From Brasenia schreberi (Eukaryota > Streptophyta > Magnoliopsida > Nymphaeales > Cabombaceae): 64,000 nt of DNA. The position numbers were made by a program, and so were the translations under genes. Each line of letters begins with the position of its first letter. Within the stretch, counting starts at the first letter, position 1. The DNA lies in assembly GCA_036023115.1 (NCBI GenBank), contig JAYKKT010000073.1, positions 13,641,001 through 13,705,000 on the forward strand, read 5' to 3'. Below are positions 1 to 12,300 of this stretch, one piece after another. The notes below the pieces were generated by a model. It was not told the origin of the DNA and searched no databases. It saw only the letters and a program-made list of their open reading frames with translations.

Positions 1-393
1 TGAAAAAGCATTCCATTAACAAATATGGAGATTGGTCTGGCATCGATGCTTAACAATGACTTCAAGATCTACCTCAAAAAATAGCATTACTACACTACCC
101 TCCGATGAGACAAATTTCCGCTTTGCCTTGGAAGTTAAGCAAACAGTGTCCACATCCAATAACGAAACCAGACGTAATTTCACCCCAAGAAAGGAATTTG
201 ATCTCGTGACGTATCAACATTAAATGGAAACTGATAAATCTACTAATATTCAGCCTCCCAACAGTAAATTCACCAGATAGCCCTTAAACCATTGTTATAT
301 GAAGCAAAGTCACGTTTTTATTATAATTTCATATCTACCAAACAATAGGCTCAAATTATCAAGATAATAGGTATTAAAGGATCACAGGCATAC
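1..393 (-). other. Intron 1 of the Tudor-SN gene (partial)
   Basis: This stretch lies downstream of the GT donor that closes the first Tudor-SN coding exon. I looked on the minus strand for the conserved continuation of the first nuclease-like domain and did not find it, so exon 2 should lie left of the window. A minus-strand open stretch near 60-215 has no family I recognise and is treated as intronic. Confidence 0.6.
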
Positions 394-543
394 CAATCGT
401 GGAGCGATCAGCGAAGAGAGCGTGATGGTCTTCTCCGGCGGAATCTCGGCAGTGGTGCTCCCCATGATAACGAGGGAATCGCCCGACGGAACGGCCTTCA
501 CCTTTCCTCTCAGCCATCTCGTGGCTCCCGCAGGCGACGCCAT
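394..543 (-). CDS. TSN: Tudor-SN (TSN / staphylococcal nuclease-like RNA-binding protein), first coding exon, partial gene
   Basis: Minus-strand exon from ATG at 543 to a GT donor at 393-392, giving 50 residues with the junction between codons. The peptide starts MASPAGATRWLRGKVKAVPS and ends with PPEKTITLSSLIAPRL. The pattern WL+G+VKAV-SGD-L-I followed by PPEKTITLSSL-AP is the start of the first staphylococcal-nuclease-like domain of plant Tudor-SN proteins. These have four SN-like repeats, a Tudor domain and a C-terminal partial SN repeat. In plants they act in cytoplasmic stress granules and P-bodies, in mRNA stability and stress tolerance. Only about 5% of the usual ~990 residues are in the window; the rest lies to the left. 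The start is supported by the family and by a 3' splice site 19 nt upstream. The call is strong for the family; intactness of the whole gene cannot be judged. Confidence 0.85.
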
Positions 544-1010
544 GCCACCACACTCCGACTACCTGCACCAAGAAAAGCCACCTTTATACACTAAAGCGTC
601 GCATGCATCACCAATCTCCCAAAAGAAAACCAAACAAACATCGCAAGATCGAACCAAGATCTCTTTCAAATCAACAAACCCATATAATAAGAAAATTTTG
701 TTTTTTTTTATTTGAGGAGCTCAATCTGATCTCCATAAACGAGAAACGAAATGATCAAAAGGAGTCTGCACCTCTAAAATATCCAGATCTTCGCAGATCG
801 GAACAACAATAAATAAATAACGCGACTTAGACAAACCTTTCTCAACATTTATCAGAATCGAGAGAGCGAGCTAGAGAGAGAGAGAACCTGGATCTCCGCT
901 TGATGGAAGTAAACGATGAAGAGAAACAGATCGAAATCGCCAGATAGACCTCGATTTGTCCCACACAGAGAGAGAGAGAGAGAGAAGGAGGCGCAGGATC
1001 GGCTCGTAGA
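544..1010 (-). promoter_or_regulatory. Tudor-SN 5' leader with a probable 5'-UTR intron
   Basis: On the minus strand a pyrimidine-rich 3' splice site (CTTTTCTTGGTGCAG) ends at 563, 19 nt upstream of the ATG. A matching donor, CAG then GTTCTC, lies at 888/887. This predicts an untranslated exon starting near 1010 and an intron of about 324 nt (564-887). CT-rich runs on the coding strand (about 865-885 and 968-984) fit plant leader Y-patches. The transcription start is not determined. Confidence 0.5.
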
Positions 1011-1410
1011 TTTGTTGCAGAAGGCCTCGCTCTCGATATTTAGGGAAAAAATAGAGGAGATATCTTTTGTGTCCCTGTTCTTGCAGAAAAATTTCTAATC
1101 AGGCCTTTCTTCTGATCCTTATCTCGCTCCTCACCCCCTCGTTGTTTTCTCAAATAATGAACCGTTTGACAATTATCGAAATTCTTAGAGGGTATTTTGC
1201 CAATTTTTACTTGTTTTGTTTTGGAAAGAGCCTTCGATAAATCGTATCCAAAGAAGAAAGTATTACTAATTACAATCCCGCGGTGTGCTTCCGATTCGTT
1301 GCAAGTGACACGTTGACGGTACGCCCGCGCCCAGAGTACGACAAGGTAGAACGAGCCAACGAAAGGACTCGCTTGAGTTGACTCACTTGACTCGGTGCGA
1401 ATTCAGACAA

Positions 1411-1486
1411 GGACTCGCTGGTTTTGACTGGGTGTAGATCGCAGACATGGACTCGCTGGTTTTGACTGGGTGTAGATCGCAGACAT
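1411..1486. repeat. Perfect 38-bp tandem duplication
   Basis: Two identical 38-bp units, 1411-1448 and 1449-1486, each starting GGACTCGCTGG and ending GCAGACAT, directly abut. The flanks repeat the theme loosely (GACTCGCTTGAGTTGACTC upstream). Confidence 0.95.
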
Positions 1487-2124
1487 GGACAGTGACTTGG
1501 TAAACATGCATCCCATTCATTTGGCACGTCCCCAATCGAGAGACTTGCATGCTCAAATATATTCAAACATCTCTACCATTTGTTTAGTATTGCAAATATT
1601 TGAATTAAAAGAATTGTTGTATTTCACTTAATGTTGCATAATGCACTTTGGTGTGTAATCTTATTAAAACATTTTTATCATTAGATTTTTGAGATCGGTG
1701 GTGGATATTTAAATCACTTTACTTAATGCACTCATATGCCTTAAATGTAAGTACAATGATACATTTGATTTGAATCTCTGCTCCCAATTTTTAAGATCGG
1801 ACGGTAGAGATGTTTTAGTAAGATTATGCACTAAAGTGCACTATGAAGGTATGATTCTCTCTCTCCATATATAAAGGTAGTGGTAAATAGTCAAATCCCA
1901 GGTATTAGTAAATGCCTAAACTCAGGCCTTGAAGAAATCTACTAAACATTTCCACTGTTTGATTAAATTCATCAACAATGGTGATTTGAATTAAAAGTGG
2001 AGTTATCATATTGTACTTTACATTAAATATTTGTTTGCTTCATCACCTCAATCGTTCATATCAAAGATCGAAAAGTTGATATGATAAAGTAGATTTGAGG
2101 AATGATTGAATTTGAGTACTTACT

Positions 2125-2214
2125 ATGTATGTGTATGCTTATAGGTAGTGGTAAATGCTCAAACACCATATGTATGTGTGTGCTTATAGGTAGTGGTAAA
2201 TGCTCAAACACCAT
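2125..2214. repeat. 45-bp tandem duplication
   Basis: Units 2125-2169 and 2170-2214 differ at one position (GTGTATGC versus GTGTGTGC). Each carries TAGGTAGTGGTAAATGCTC, a phrase also present near 1874-1890, so the unit comes from a locally recurring sequence. Confidence 0.95.
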
Positions 2215-2527
2215 TCATGCATGAATATACTCAAATATCTCGATCACTTGATTAGCATAAACAATAACAAAGATTTCAAATAAAAATACTATTATGCTTT
2301 TATAATTTACATGTATGTCTTTTTTTATCCACGGTGGTAAATACATTTAATGTAATGTTATATTAAATATAAAATACAATAATACTTTTAATTAAAATCT
2401 CCTAGCGCTCAACCATGGAGATGTCTTTGCATGATTATGTATCAAAAGCAAAATGCAGTTACCACTTTTCTCATATACACAAACATATATATGTGTGTTT
2501 GAACACCATTCGTACTTAAATCTATTC

Positions 2528-2905
2528 ACACATTTATACCATTTGATTAGCATGACCAATGGTGAAGATCTCAATTCAAAAAATTGTTGTACTTTATAAT
2601 TTATATTTAATGTATTCATGTCAAAGATCGAACAATTTAAATGATATAATAGATTTGAGCATTCATTGTTATATATATATATATATGTAAGTTCAAGTTC
2701 GTGGATGTATGTATATATGTGCGTGAAATGATATTGCAGGCATTGGGGCTCGGTGCATGGCGAAGATTTCCACATTTATACCATTTGATTAGCATGACCA
2801 ATGGTGAAGATCTCAATTCAAAAAATTGTTGTACTTTATAATTTATATTTAATGTATTCATGTCAAAGATCGAACAATTTAAATGATATAATAGATTTGA
2901 GCATT

Positions 2906-2984
<79 letters not shown>

Positions 2985-3067
2985 AGTTCAAGTTTGTGGA
3001 TGTATGTATATATGTGCGTGAAATGATATTGCAGGCATTGGGGCTCGGTGCATGGCGAAGATTTCCA
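2528..3067. repeat. Tandem segmental duplication (about 243 bp and 297 bp) with unequal TA microsatellites
   Basis: The segment starting CACATTTATACCATTTG at 2528 recurs at 2771. Both copies run through the same sequence to GGCTCGGTGCATGGCGAAGA. The copies are nearly identical apart from the TA run: about 17 bp at 2670-2686 in the first, about 71 bp at 2911-2981 in the second. The length difference is almost entirely microsatellite expansion. Confidence 0.95.
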
Positions 3068-4550
3068 TGTGACGGAGGTCCAAACCGAATTGTGCGTGGC
3101 TCATCTTAAGCTAGCTTGGAATATTTGATCTAAAAGTTGAACTTTGCATGTTTGACTGATGTGAAAGGGTCTATCAAGTTAGGTATGGAATGTGAACATA
3201 CTATACCTAACGTTTTATCCAATAATAGTAATATATACTTTCTATTTATTCTCATTTAAAACCTTAGAAGGTAGCATGAGTTGCTATAGTTAATGCAACA
3301 CTTACTTATAAAACATTACGAGGCGTATCTTTATATATATAGGAAAAGTCGTAAATGCATATTGTCTTTCGGTGTATGATTTTGAGATTAGGGATGGCAA
3401 TTTGATCTATATAGAAGGTAACATGAGTTGCTATAGTTAATGCATATATAGGAAAAGTCGTAGATGCTATATAGTTAATACAACACTTACTTATATCAAT
3501 TGTTCGATCTTCGAGATTAGGGATGACAATTTGAACCTGCACCAGAGTATATATATATACATTTTAGTGTTTATTTATATAAAATATATGTTTATTATAT
3601 ATGCCTATAAGTATTTTACTTATTCATATATATATATATATATATATAAATTTAACTATATATACATAATATCTTTTAGTTTAATAATATAAAATATCAT
3701 AAAAATTAATTTATGTAAAATATATAATGTTAAATGTTTTTTTATTCAAAAATATTTTTATATGTTGAAGTGGGATGGGACAGGGTTGTAACAAGAGGGT
3801 GAGAGGAGGGTGCATGTTTGATCCCTCAAGACAATTGGGACATGGTGGGGTGTATAGGGAAGATTCTAATGTGGGGCGGGTGCAGGTGGAGTGAAAACCT
3901 GTCATACTCTGCTTCCTTGTTATTTTTTTTTTAGATCAACCGTAGAGATTTGAATTATAAGTGTTGTAATTTTATACTTTACATGTAATATACCATGTAT
4001 ATTAAATGTAAAGTAATTCAAAGAATAAAAATATTTTAGTAAGATAATGTTTTTTTGTTACAAGTGATGCATTAAGCATGTGGGTATTAACTTCCAGTAC
4101 AAGAGCAAGCTGCACAATATATATAACAAATGATGGTGCTTCCTTCTTCTCATATATGAGGTCCATTATCCATTATCAAGCTAGCCTTGGCTAACGTACA
4201 GTACTTGATTGCTCTCGTAGTGGACATATATTGGTCTAATATTTTAATATCTTTTATTTATCGTCTCTAATCTCTTAAGAAAGGTCCTTGCACAATGTCT
4301 CATGGGTCGGTTATCACTAAACCACGGATTAGCTCAAGGGAGTCCACAGCAAGGGTTATCATGTGGTAGCCTTTGGTCCACACCAATTAAAGGCCCACTA
4401 TTACTCCCATACTTCGGCCATCATAGTTGAGCACCAACCAATATTATAGCAAATCCAACTATTCACTCTCCAAAAGTATCCCGTTGAATACCTCCACAAC
4501 CAATAACTTTCAAATTACCTCTACTAGCTCCATTAGAATTATGTTTAACT

Positions 4551-5000
4551 CATCCTTCAACTGGTAAAGGAGGAGGGTTGCACTAGGCTTTCAACAATGA
4601 GTGTAAATCTTTGTCGAACTTAACATGGATTCTACAAAAAAAAACAAAGAATCCATGTAGTTGACCCCATCTAGTATGGGGAAAGGCTTTGAGTTAGGCT
4701 TCCGACATGTAGCATAAAACTTTGTCAGACTTAAACATGGATTCTACAAAAAAACAAAGAATCCATATAGCCAACCACATCTAGTATTGGAAAAGGCTTA
4801 GTTGTAGTTGTAGTAGTAGTCATCCTTCAATATGTACTTATCTTAGTTGTAGTAGTAGTCATCCTTCAATATGTGCCGATCAAATAAAACTTTGTCAGAC
4901 TTAAACATGGATTCTACAAAAAACAAAGAATCCATATAGCCAACCACGTCTAGTATTGGAAAAGGCTTAGTTGTAGTAGTAGTCATCCTTCAATATGTGC
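4551..5000 (+). repeat. RTE-derived short element and its local duplicates
   Basis: A short element at 4561-4820 is flanked by CATCCTTCAA at 4551-4560 and 4821-4830, a 10-bp target-site duplication. It carries an RTE-type head (GGAGGAGGGTTGCACTAGGC) and two copies of the RTE 3' end, read as AAAGAATCCATGTAG then CATCTAGTATGG then AAAGGCTT, with a GTAGTAGTAG tail. A further copy of the tail segment follows at about 4880-4970, again ending at CATCCTTCAATATGTGCC, so the locus was also duplicated after insertion. Confidence 0.75.
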
Positions 5001-5318
5001 CAATGAAATTCTTTCACAAGCTTCAACCCTCCTGTCACTATACTTGTTTAGATTGCAATTGACCTTCTCAATAGTGGAAGCAAGACGTTCAATAGATAAC
5101 ATTGAGAACCAAGGGAGTCCATATTTGACTTGGAAGATGTTCTAGTTCCTCCGCTTCTATGACATCCAACGGCCCCTCCAAACACCATTCTCTATTTAGT
5201 TCTTCCCTTTCCTTTGAGTTCTATGCAGCCCAAGTCATTTCCAAATGCTTCTCTACTGTGGTGAAATTTTTCCATTAGATGTTGCAACCCATTTGATGCT
5301 ATCAAGTCCTAGTTCCCT

Positions 5319-5400
5319 AGTTGGTGGAGGAATAACTTTAATATGATCAACTAATTCATAGTTGGTGGAGGAATAACTTTAATATGATCAACTAATTCAT
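5319..5400. repeat. Perfect 41-bp tandem duplication
   Basis: Units 5319-5359 and 5360-5400, each starting AGTTGGTGGAGGAAT, are identical and directly adjacent. Confidence 0.95.
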
Positions 5401-5534
5401 GACATTAATTTTCTCTCAATCCCATTAACCATCTACTATTCCAGTTCAACTCATTCTCATAGATATTAGGTCCTATAAAATTACATTTCTATCTAACCAT
5501 TTATGCTTCCAAAAGCTTATACTTTTACCATGAT

Positions 5535-5745
5535 TTTCTATTCAATCAAACTTTCACTATTGCTCTCCACAAATTAGATAAGATCATGCAATTCAAACAT
5601 AATACATCTGTTACTCTCTCTCTCTCTATATATATATTATAAATTTCTATTCAATCAAACTTTCACTATTGCTCTCCACAAATTATATAAGATCACGCAA
5701 TTTAAACATAATGCATATGTTATTCTCTCTCTCTTTCTCTATATT
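5535..5745. repeat. About 109-bp tandem duplication ending in CT/TA runs
   Basis: The segment starting TTTCTATTCAATCAAACTTT at 5535 is repeated from 5644 with a few substitutions. Each copy ends in a CT microsatellite. Confidence 0.9.
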
Positions 5746-5756
5746 ATTTAGTATAG

Positions 5757-5850
5757 AAGGAAGGACTCAGCCATATGCATGCCGTTGAGTATCAAACGAA
5801 GGACCATCAGGTTGGAAGCCAACCCCTAGCTAGGTGAGCTATTGCACTTT
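5757..5850 (-). mobile_element. tRNA-type SINE head (candidate)
   Basis: On the minus strand, TAGCTCACCTAGCTAGGGG resembles a polymerase III A box, followed about 30 nt later by a B-box-like TTCGTTTGATACTC. Similar sequences recur at 45178-45275 and 49560-49645, so this is a family rather than chance. No tail or target duplication was identified here. Confidence 0.4.
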
Positions 5851-6053
5851 GTGCATATGTTAATAAAATTTATGTACAAGAATGTACGAAGATCATGTAG
5901 AAATACTATTTTTTTTGAAGGTGTAGAAATACAAATTCAAGCTTAGCCAACGTAGGAATACGATTGGAATACTTCTTTTGTCTTGTGCGAAAGATTGGAA
6001 AACTATTTTAAAGAATATGATGAGTCGTATTTACCGCTTGCATTTCAAGGGTT

Positions 6054-6337
6054 ATGCACCCGAGAATAGGGATGCGTTTGAATAACGAGACATCCCCCAA
6101 TATTAGAACCGTTCTTTTCCATTTTCACCCTCCCGTCTGTGGACACAAACGAACGAAGCGTCGGAAGATGGGGGGCACCGAATGCTCGGAAGAAAAGGAA
6201 GGAAATGGGGAGTCCGAATTCCTACACACGCTACTCAAGGCACCCAACACTCTCGGGAAGGGTTTAGGCGAAACCTCCGCGAGCTCAGCAGCGTCTCTTT
6301 CTCTCTCTCTCAGGGGCAAAGGGAACTCGTATAGAGG
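6054..6337 (+). promoter_or_regulatory. INTS7 proximal promoter and 5' leader
   Basis: GC content rises here, and a CT-rich stretch (about 6294-6312) lies just before the ATG, as is common in plant leaders. No convincing TATA box was seen. An open frame (6054-6470) crosses this region but runs out of frame through INTS7 exon 1 and is rejected as a gene. Confidence 0.45.
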
Positions 6338-9300
6338 ATGGAGCCGATCCCAGCGGCGCAGGCGATGCAATGGAGCATCGAGCTCGACAAAGGCCTCCGA
6401 TCGAAGAAACCGGGTTTGTTTTCCTCAATTTCCTGCAACGACTCCCTATTGCTTCAGAAATGGCATTTGAGTTTGTTTTCTTCTTTTCTATTGATTCAGG
6501 CCTGGCCGTGGAGGCGATACTGAGGATGGGGCCGAGGCTCGTCCAATGGAGTCACCAACCGAATATAACTGCATCTACCGCGAATATGTTCGGCTTGGTG
6601 CTCGGAGAAGACAGAGCATTCGCAAATACGATTATTCTTCGTCTCACTGACGCGTTTGAGTCTGGTGATAAGTCCATTAGGGCGTGCATTTTGAAGATTT
6701 TGCTGCTAGAAATGAGGTCCCGGAGGAGGCCGGCATCGCGCTACGATGGCATTTTGTCAAAGCAAAGGGTGCCCAATTACATGGAAGTGCTTAGAAGAAT
6801 TAAAGTTGTTTTTGACAAGGGCGACGTGGAATCTAGGGCATTGGCTTTGCGAGTGATCGGTTGTTTGGCTGACTTTGCGAAGGATAGCGCGGAGATACGT
6901 TTTACGATAGTCTCGACCCTTTTGGAATCTCAGCATGATATGGAGGTTGGGTCAGTATTCTTCCCCTTTCGATGGTTTCGATGATAGTTTGTTCATTGGT
7001 TTGATCCTTTGGTGGCTTTCCTAGATCTTCGTGGGCCTAACATATCCTGCATATGCTTGGCTGTTTCTAGTTCTGCTACTTCTATCTTAATGCTACTGTT
7101 CTGATCGAGTATATGCTGTACTGTTAAGAGTTTCATTCGCTCAAGACACGTATCTGCTTTTTTTAGCATATACAAACATTCTCATATATGCATGGAAAAT
7201 CGTTGTTTATTCCCGTTTGGTATTTTCTGTCATGTTGATTGGTATTTGATACTATTGATTACCTAGGGTATCTATAGTTGCAGAGTGAGTGTAGAACTAC
7301 ACACTTATTCCTTTTTTTCTTCCTTTTCAGTTAAAGGCTTCACTGTTTTGTGCTGGTTGCTTGTGTGAATTGTCTGAAGGCTTCGCATGCGTCGTCCTTG
7401 AGGCAGTGATCAGCTTGTTGGCTTCAAAAAGAGCATCATATGCAGTTAAGAAAGAAGCGGCTCATATTTTTTCTAAAATGGGAAGCTCATATCCGATTGT
7501 TTGTAAAGCCTATGAGGTTAGTAGAAGACCGGCCACCAGATATGGATTTGTATATCCTGTTTGACATGCCGGAACCAGATATGGATTTGTGTATACTGTT
7601 TGACGTGCACGGAATTTATTTGGTCGAGCATTGTACACTTTATGGATTTATTGACGAAACTACTGGTTTTATGTGTTACGTTTTTAATATAAGGATTAAT
7701 AGTGGGTCTGTTCCTTAGAGGTTTATGTGATCCATAGCGTGCTTTGGCTTGCTTTGCAGTACGGTAGGAAATTGATCGTGAACCCTATAAATGCGGACAT
7801 CGTGGATGAGATGCTGGTGTCACTTTCAAGACTTGCTTCAAGGTCATCAGTTCTTGTTTCTGATCAGGTAGGGAGGTTTTGGAGTCGGTTATAATTTCAT
7901 TTCCTCATCCAAAAGAACCACTCTTTTGCAATTATTAGACAACCTGCATTTAGATACCCAAAATTTCCAAATATTTTCAAGTAGCTGCATATGTTTGTTT
8001 ACTTAATCATTGTAAAATTTCCCATTTGATCTTCTTCTTTGCTGTATTCCTTGAACTGCGAACTTTGCAACTTTTGTATTTAGGGGAGATAGGTATATTG
8101 ATCCAATTCAGAATAGTGGTTGGGCCCTATGTCTGTATGCTGTTGTGTTAACTTGTAACAGCGCTGGCCCATTGGGGCTCAACAGGACCTAGCGCGGGTC
8201 CCCCTTGGACTGGTCCTTAAGGACAGTCAACGGCCAACGACTACACTACTAGCCGTTGGGAACTTCAACGGTTAGTAGTGTAGCCGTTGGGAGTAGCTGC
8301 TCCCACTAGTCTCTCTCACTTGTAATAAACCTCTAAAGGATGCTGTGAAATAAATAATTAGAGTTTTTGTTGCTCATTTGACTTGTTTGGTGTTATATTT
8401 ATTTGGTTTGTCTTTTGCAAGTGTTTGGTGATTTGACTTGTTGAAGATCTTGTGAGATCATTTCTATTTGTGTTTGTGTACATCATTGGCGATATTGTGG
8501 TACTACTTTTACATAGTATTAGAGCCAGAACAATTCATTTAGAGTTGCATTGAGATCGTGCCGATTGTGGGAAGGTTACCAAATTTGGGCATTGTTTGAC
8601 AAAGTTGAGAAAATCAAGGCGTATTCACATTTCTTGTTATTATTGAGAAAAATAAAAGAAAAAAGTGAGACATTTCGTTGTTTATTGGTTTCCAACTCTT
8701 ATCCAAGTTGGGCACGTACCATGAAAAAATATTTTATCTCCAAAGATTATTGGGATTATATTGATGGTACGATCAAAGAGCCCAAATGAATAGAAGGACT
8801 TTATGAGGATGAATTTTTGAAGATACAGTCACACAAGAGAAATTAAAGGAAGAGTCAAAGAAATAGAAAAAGTATAATGCCAAAATCACATGAATTATTG
8901 GCCAAAATGTTGATGAAAAACTTTGAAGTACAATTAACATGTTTGATAATGTTTTTGAAACTTGGAAATATCTTAAAAAAACTCATTCTTAGGACGATTT
9001 TGTCTTTCAAATAAATTTGATGGAGAAGATGATAATGCTTAAACAATGTTTTCGATGTTTGGAACCAACGTAGAAGTTTTGACAAATTCTAAAAACTTCA
9101 AAGTATCAACGAATTTTAAGAGTACTTTGACAACCAATACTTTTTCTTATTTATAGGGGGACTACGAGATGAATGTGAGAACATAAGATCAAACTTGATA
9201 CATAGACCCAAAAGCTATGAGATCTTTGCTGATTTAGTTATTGAAGAGACTAGATTGGGAAACGTGAGAGACTATAAGGAAACAATTCTTGTCACATCTA

Positions 9301-12300
9301 GACCCATAAATTATTTGAAAACATATAAGCCTCCACATGCAAAAAATAGTGAAGGGAACGGGTATTTCAAGGGTAATATTGTGCCTTCACCAAAAAAGAG
9401 TACGATTTGCTATTATTGCAAAGAAAATAGACATATCAAAACCACTTGTCCTCTCTTGATGAGGAGGTTTGCTCGTGTGACTGCCATTGACAACAAGGAG
9501 AAAGTGCTACAATAAAAAAAAAGGTTTATATTGAATAAATATTTAAAGAGAAGACAAGCATATCTGGGTCGATATTGTCATTTTTTTCCAAAAATCAAGG
9601 TATGCCATGGTTTTTAGATTGCAGTACTTCATTTTATACGACAAATGAATATAAATGGTTAGACAAATGCACACAAGTTAGAGCACAAGTGTTTACGATC
9701 GCTGAAACTAAGCTTGGTATTAAAGAAATTGATAATCTAGAAAATAATTATTTTAAAATATCTTAAGTATGTTTTATACTAGAATTAAATCTTAATCTTC
9801 TTTTAATTTCGCAAATTTGTGATAATGGTTGCATTCTTACCTTCTCACGAAATGGATCTATGGTGTAGAATCATCTATCGAAGAAGGTGATTGAGCAAGG
9901 ACATATAGAAGGTGGTCTCTATGTCATGAATAATTTAGCTATTTCAAAATTTGAAACATGTGAGATTATTTGTAATGATTTTGGGTTTTTGCACAAAAGA
10001 TTGGGGCATCTTGATGTAAGCAAAATGAATAATTATCATTGGATAAAGATTAATGAAAAAAATGATTTTATTTACAAAGATTGTATTTTTGGCAAAATAC
10101 ATGATGCACGATTTGGCAAAAGAACCTTTATTAAAAAAAAAGCTATTGAATTAGTGCACTCCAATGTTTACGGACCCACTTCCACAACCACAAAAGGAGG
10201 AGTGACCTATTATGTTATTTTTGTAGATGATTCACTCGACATACTTTGATATATTTTTTCAAACACAAATTGAAAGTTTTTAAACATTTTTTGATCTTTC
10301 ACAATTTGATCAAAATTCAATTTGAAACTAATATCAAAATCTTAAGAACCGACTCCGGGGGTGAATATCTCTTAAATGAGGTTAAAAACTATCTTGAAGA
10401 ATATGTAATTTGGCATAAAAAATCTTGTATTAAAACTTCTCAACAAAATGGTTTAGTTGAAAGAATATATAAACATATTATTAAAACTACTAGAACTTTG
10501 TTGTTTACCAAGTAAAGTTTCCAAATACTTGTGGGCCAAAGTCGCTTTAATTTTCATATATTTGATAAATAAGATGCCATCAACCAAACTACAAAATTGC
10601 TCTCATTGAAAAGTTAGTATTAAAATAAACCTAGTTATAATCGGTTGAAAGTTTTTGGATGAAAGTGTATATTTATACTGATAAGAATGATAAGTTAGTT
10701 CCCAAGGCTATTGAATGCGTCTTTCTTGAGTATGACATTGATAAAAAAGAGTATAGATGTTACAACCCAAAAGAAGATAAACTGTGTCTAGAGATGTCAA
10801 ATTCATTGAAGATAAATGTTATTATGGAGATGAGTTACAAAGCACCTAAGATAATTATACGTTTTTGGATGAAATATGAATGAAAGGTTATATGACAATA
10901 AGAAAATACAAGAGAAAAGTATGGTCTAACTAGAGTATGAACCTAGAAATCCTGAAATTAGAGAATAAATCATAAGACCTTTTGAACATGATTATTTAAG
11001 GAGGAATAGAGAAAATGACAATGCTCCTAGCAAAAGAATCATAAAACCTCATGAAAGATTTGTGTCTTATAAAACATTTTAACCTCAACATAGAAATCAT
11101 ATAGCAATCATATTGAGTATCCTTGAACCAAATCATTATGTCCAAGCAAAAAATAACTTAGAAGAGAGAAATTCATAAAATCTATGAATGATGAATTATA
11201 AGCTCTAGAAGGGAATAATACTTAGGGATATTGTTCTAAACCCAAAGAAAAGAAAATTATTGGTTTTGAGTGGGTCTATAAGGTTAAAACCCATAGTGAT
11301 GGATCTGTTGAAAGCTAAAAAGCAAGACTTATAGCTAAGGGGTATTCTCAAGAATATGAGATTGATTATGAGAAAACTTTTGCTCCTATTGATCGTATGA
11401 TTATTGTTCATATATTGATCTCTATTTGTGTTGTGCGATTAAAAAATGAGATATATATAGTTAAAATGCTTTTTTGAATGGTAGTCTTAGTGAAGATATC
11501 TATATGACTCCTCCTATAGGATTAAATGCTACAAGTAATTATGTTCTTAAACTAAAGAAGGTATTAAATGGACCCAAACAAGCACCCGAGGCTTGGTTTG
11601 ACTGATTTGAGAATTTTATGCATGCACAATATTTTCTCTTGTTATACTATCAATGCCTTGTTTATAAGGTAAATTTATGCAAGTATTACGATTATGTAGG
11701 TAGATGATATGATATCACTGGAAGTGATGAAAATGAGATATTACAGGTCAAAAGAGATGTGGGTTTACTTAGTTACTACTTAGGAATAGAAGTAACCCGT
11801 AATAACATATGTTATTTTATGTTACAAACAAAATTTGCTAGTGACATTGTTAACATGTCATGTTTGATAAAAGATAAGAAGGTGAGCACGTCGAAGGTGA
11901 TGGGACCAAAATGAGAATTACACATGGAGAAAAATTAAAGGATCCCACTCCCTACATACAAATAGACAAATGATAGGAGCCTTGATGTATCTTACCTAAT
12001 GTTATCCGTATCGCATACGTATCGTATCGTGGGCCACCACGATACGATACGGGGGTCCGTATCGTGAAACCCACAGTATCGCACCGTATCGTGCGATACG
12101 GGCGATACGCCCTGGGACCCTTATAAAGGGTCCTGGGCCGACTGAAACCCGCGATTTTTCGCGAGTTTCCTCTCTCTTCTTGGGTTCCTCAAGCTCTCTA
12201 AGAGCCGATTTTCGCCTCCTTAGTGTTCAAAGCTCCAAAATCGTGTCCTACGGTGCCTGTGCAAGCCTCTAAACTCGGATTTTGGTATATTTTTAATGTT

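Larger units (their letters stand above)
1101..6053. other. Gene-free spacer between Tudor-SN and INTS7
   Basis: The two flanking genes are transcribed away from each other. I see no coding exon here. The DNA is A/T-rich and holds several direct duplications (listed separately), TA and CT microsatellites, and RTE-derived repeats near 4551-5000. Short open frames overlap TA repeats or repeated segments and show no family match. Confidence 0.6.

Noticed and set aside
6054..6470. 138-codon plus-strand frame across the INTS7 start
   Set aside because: Out of frame with INTS7 exon 1; its peptide is low-complexity and matches nothing, whereas the INTS7 frame matches family sequence and splices correctly.
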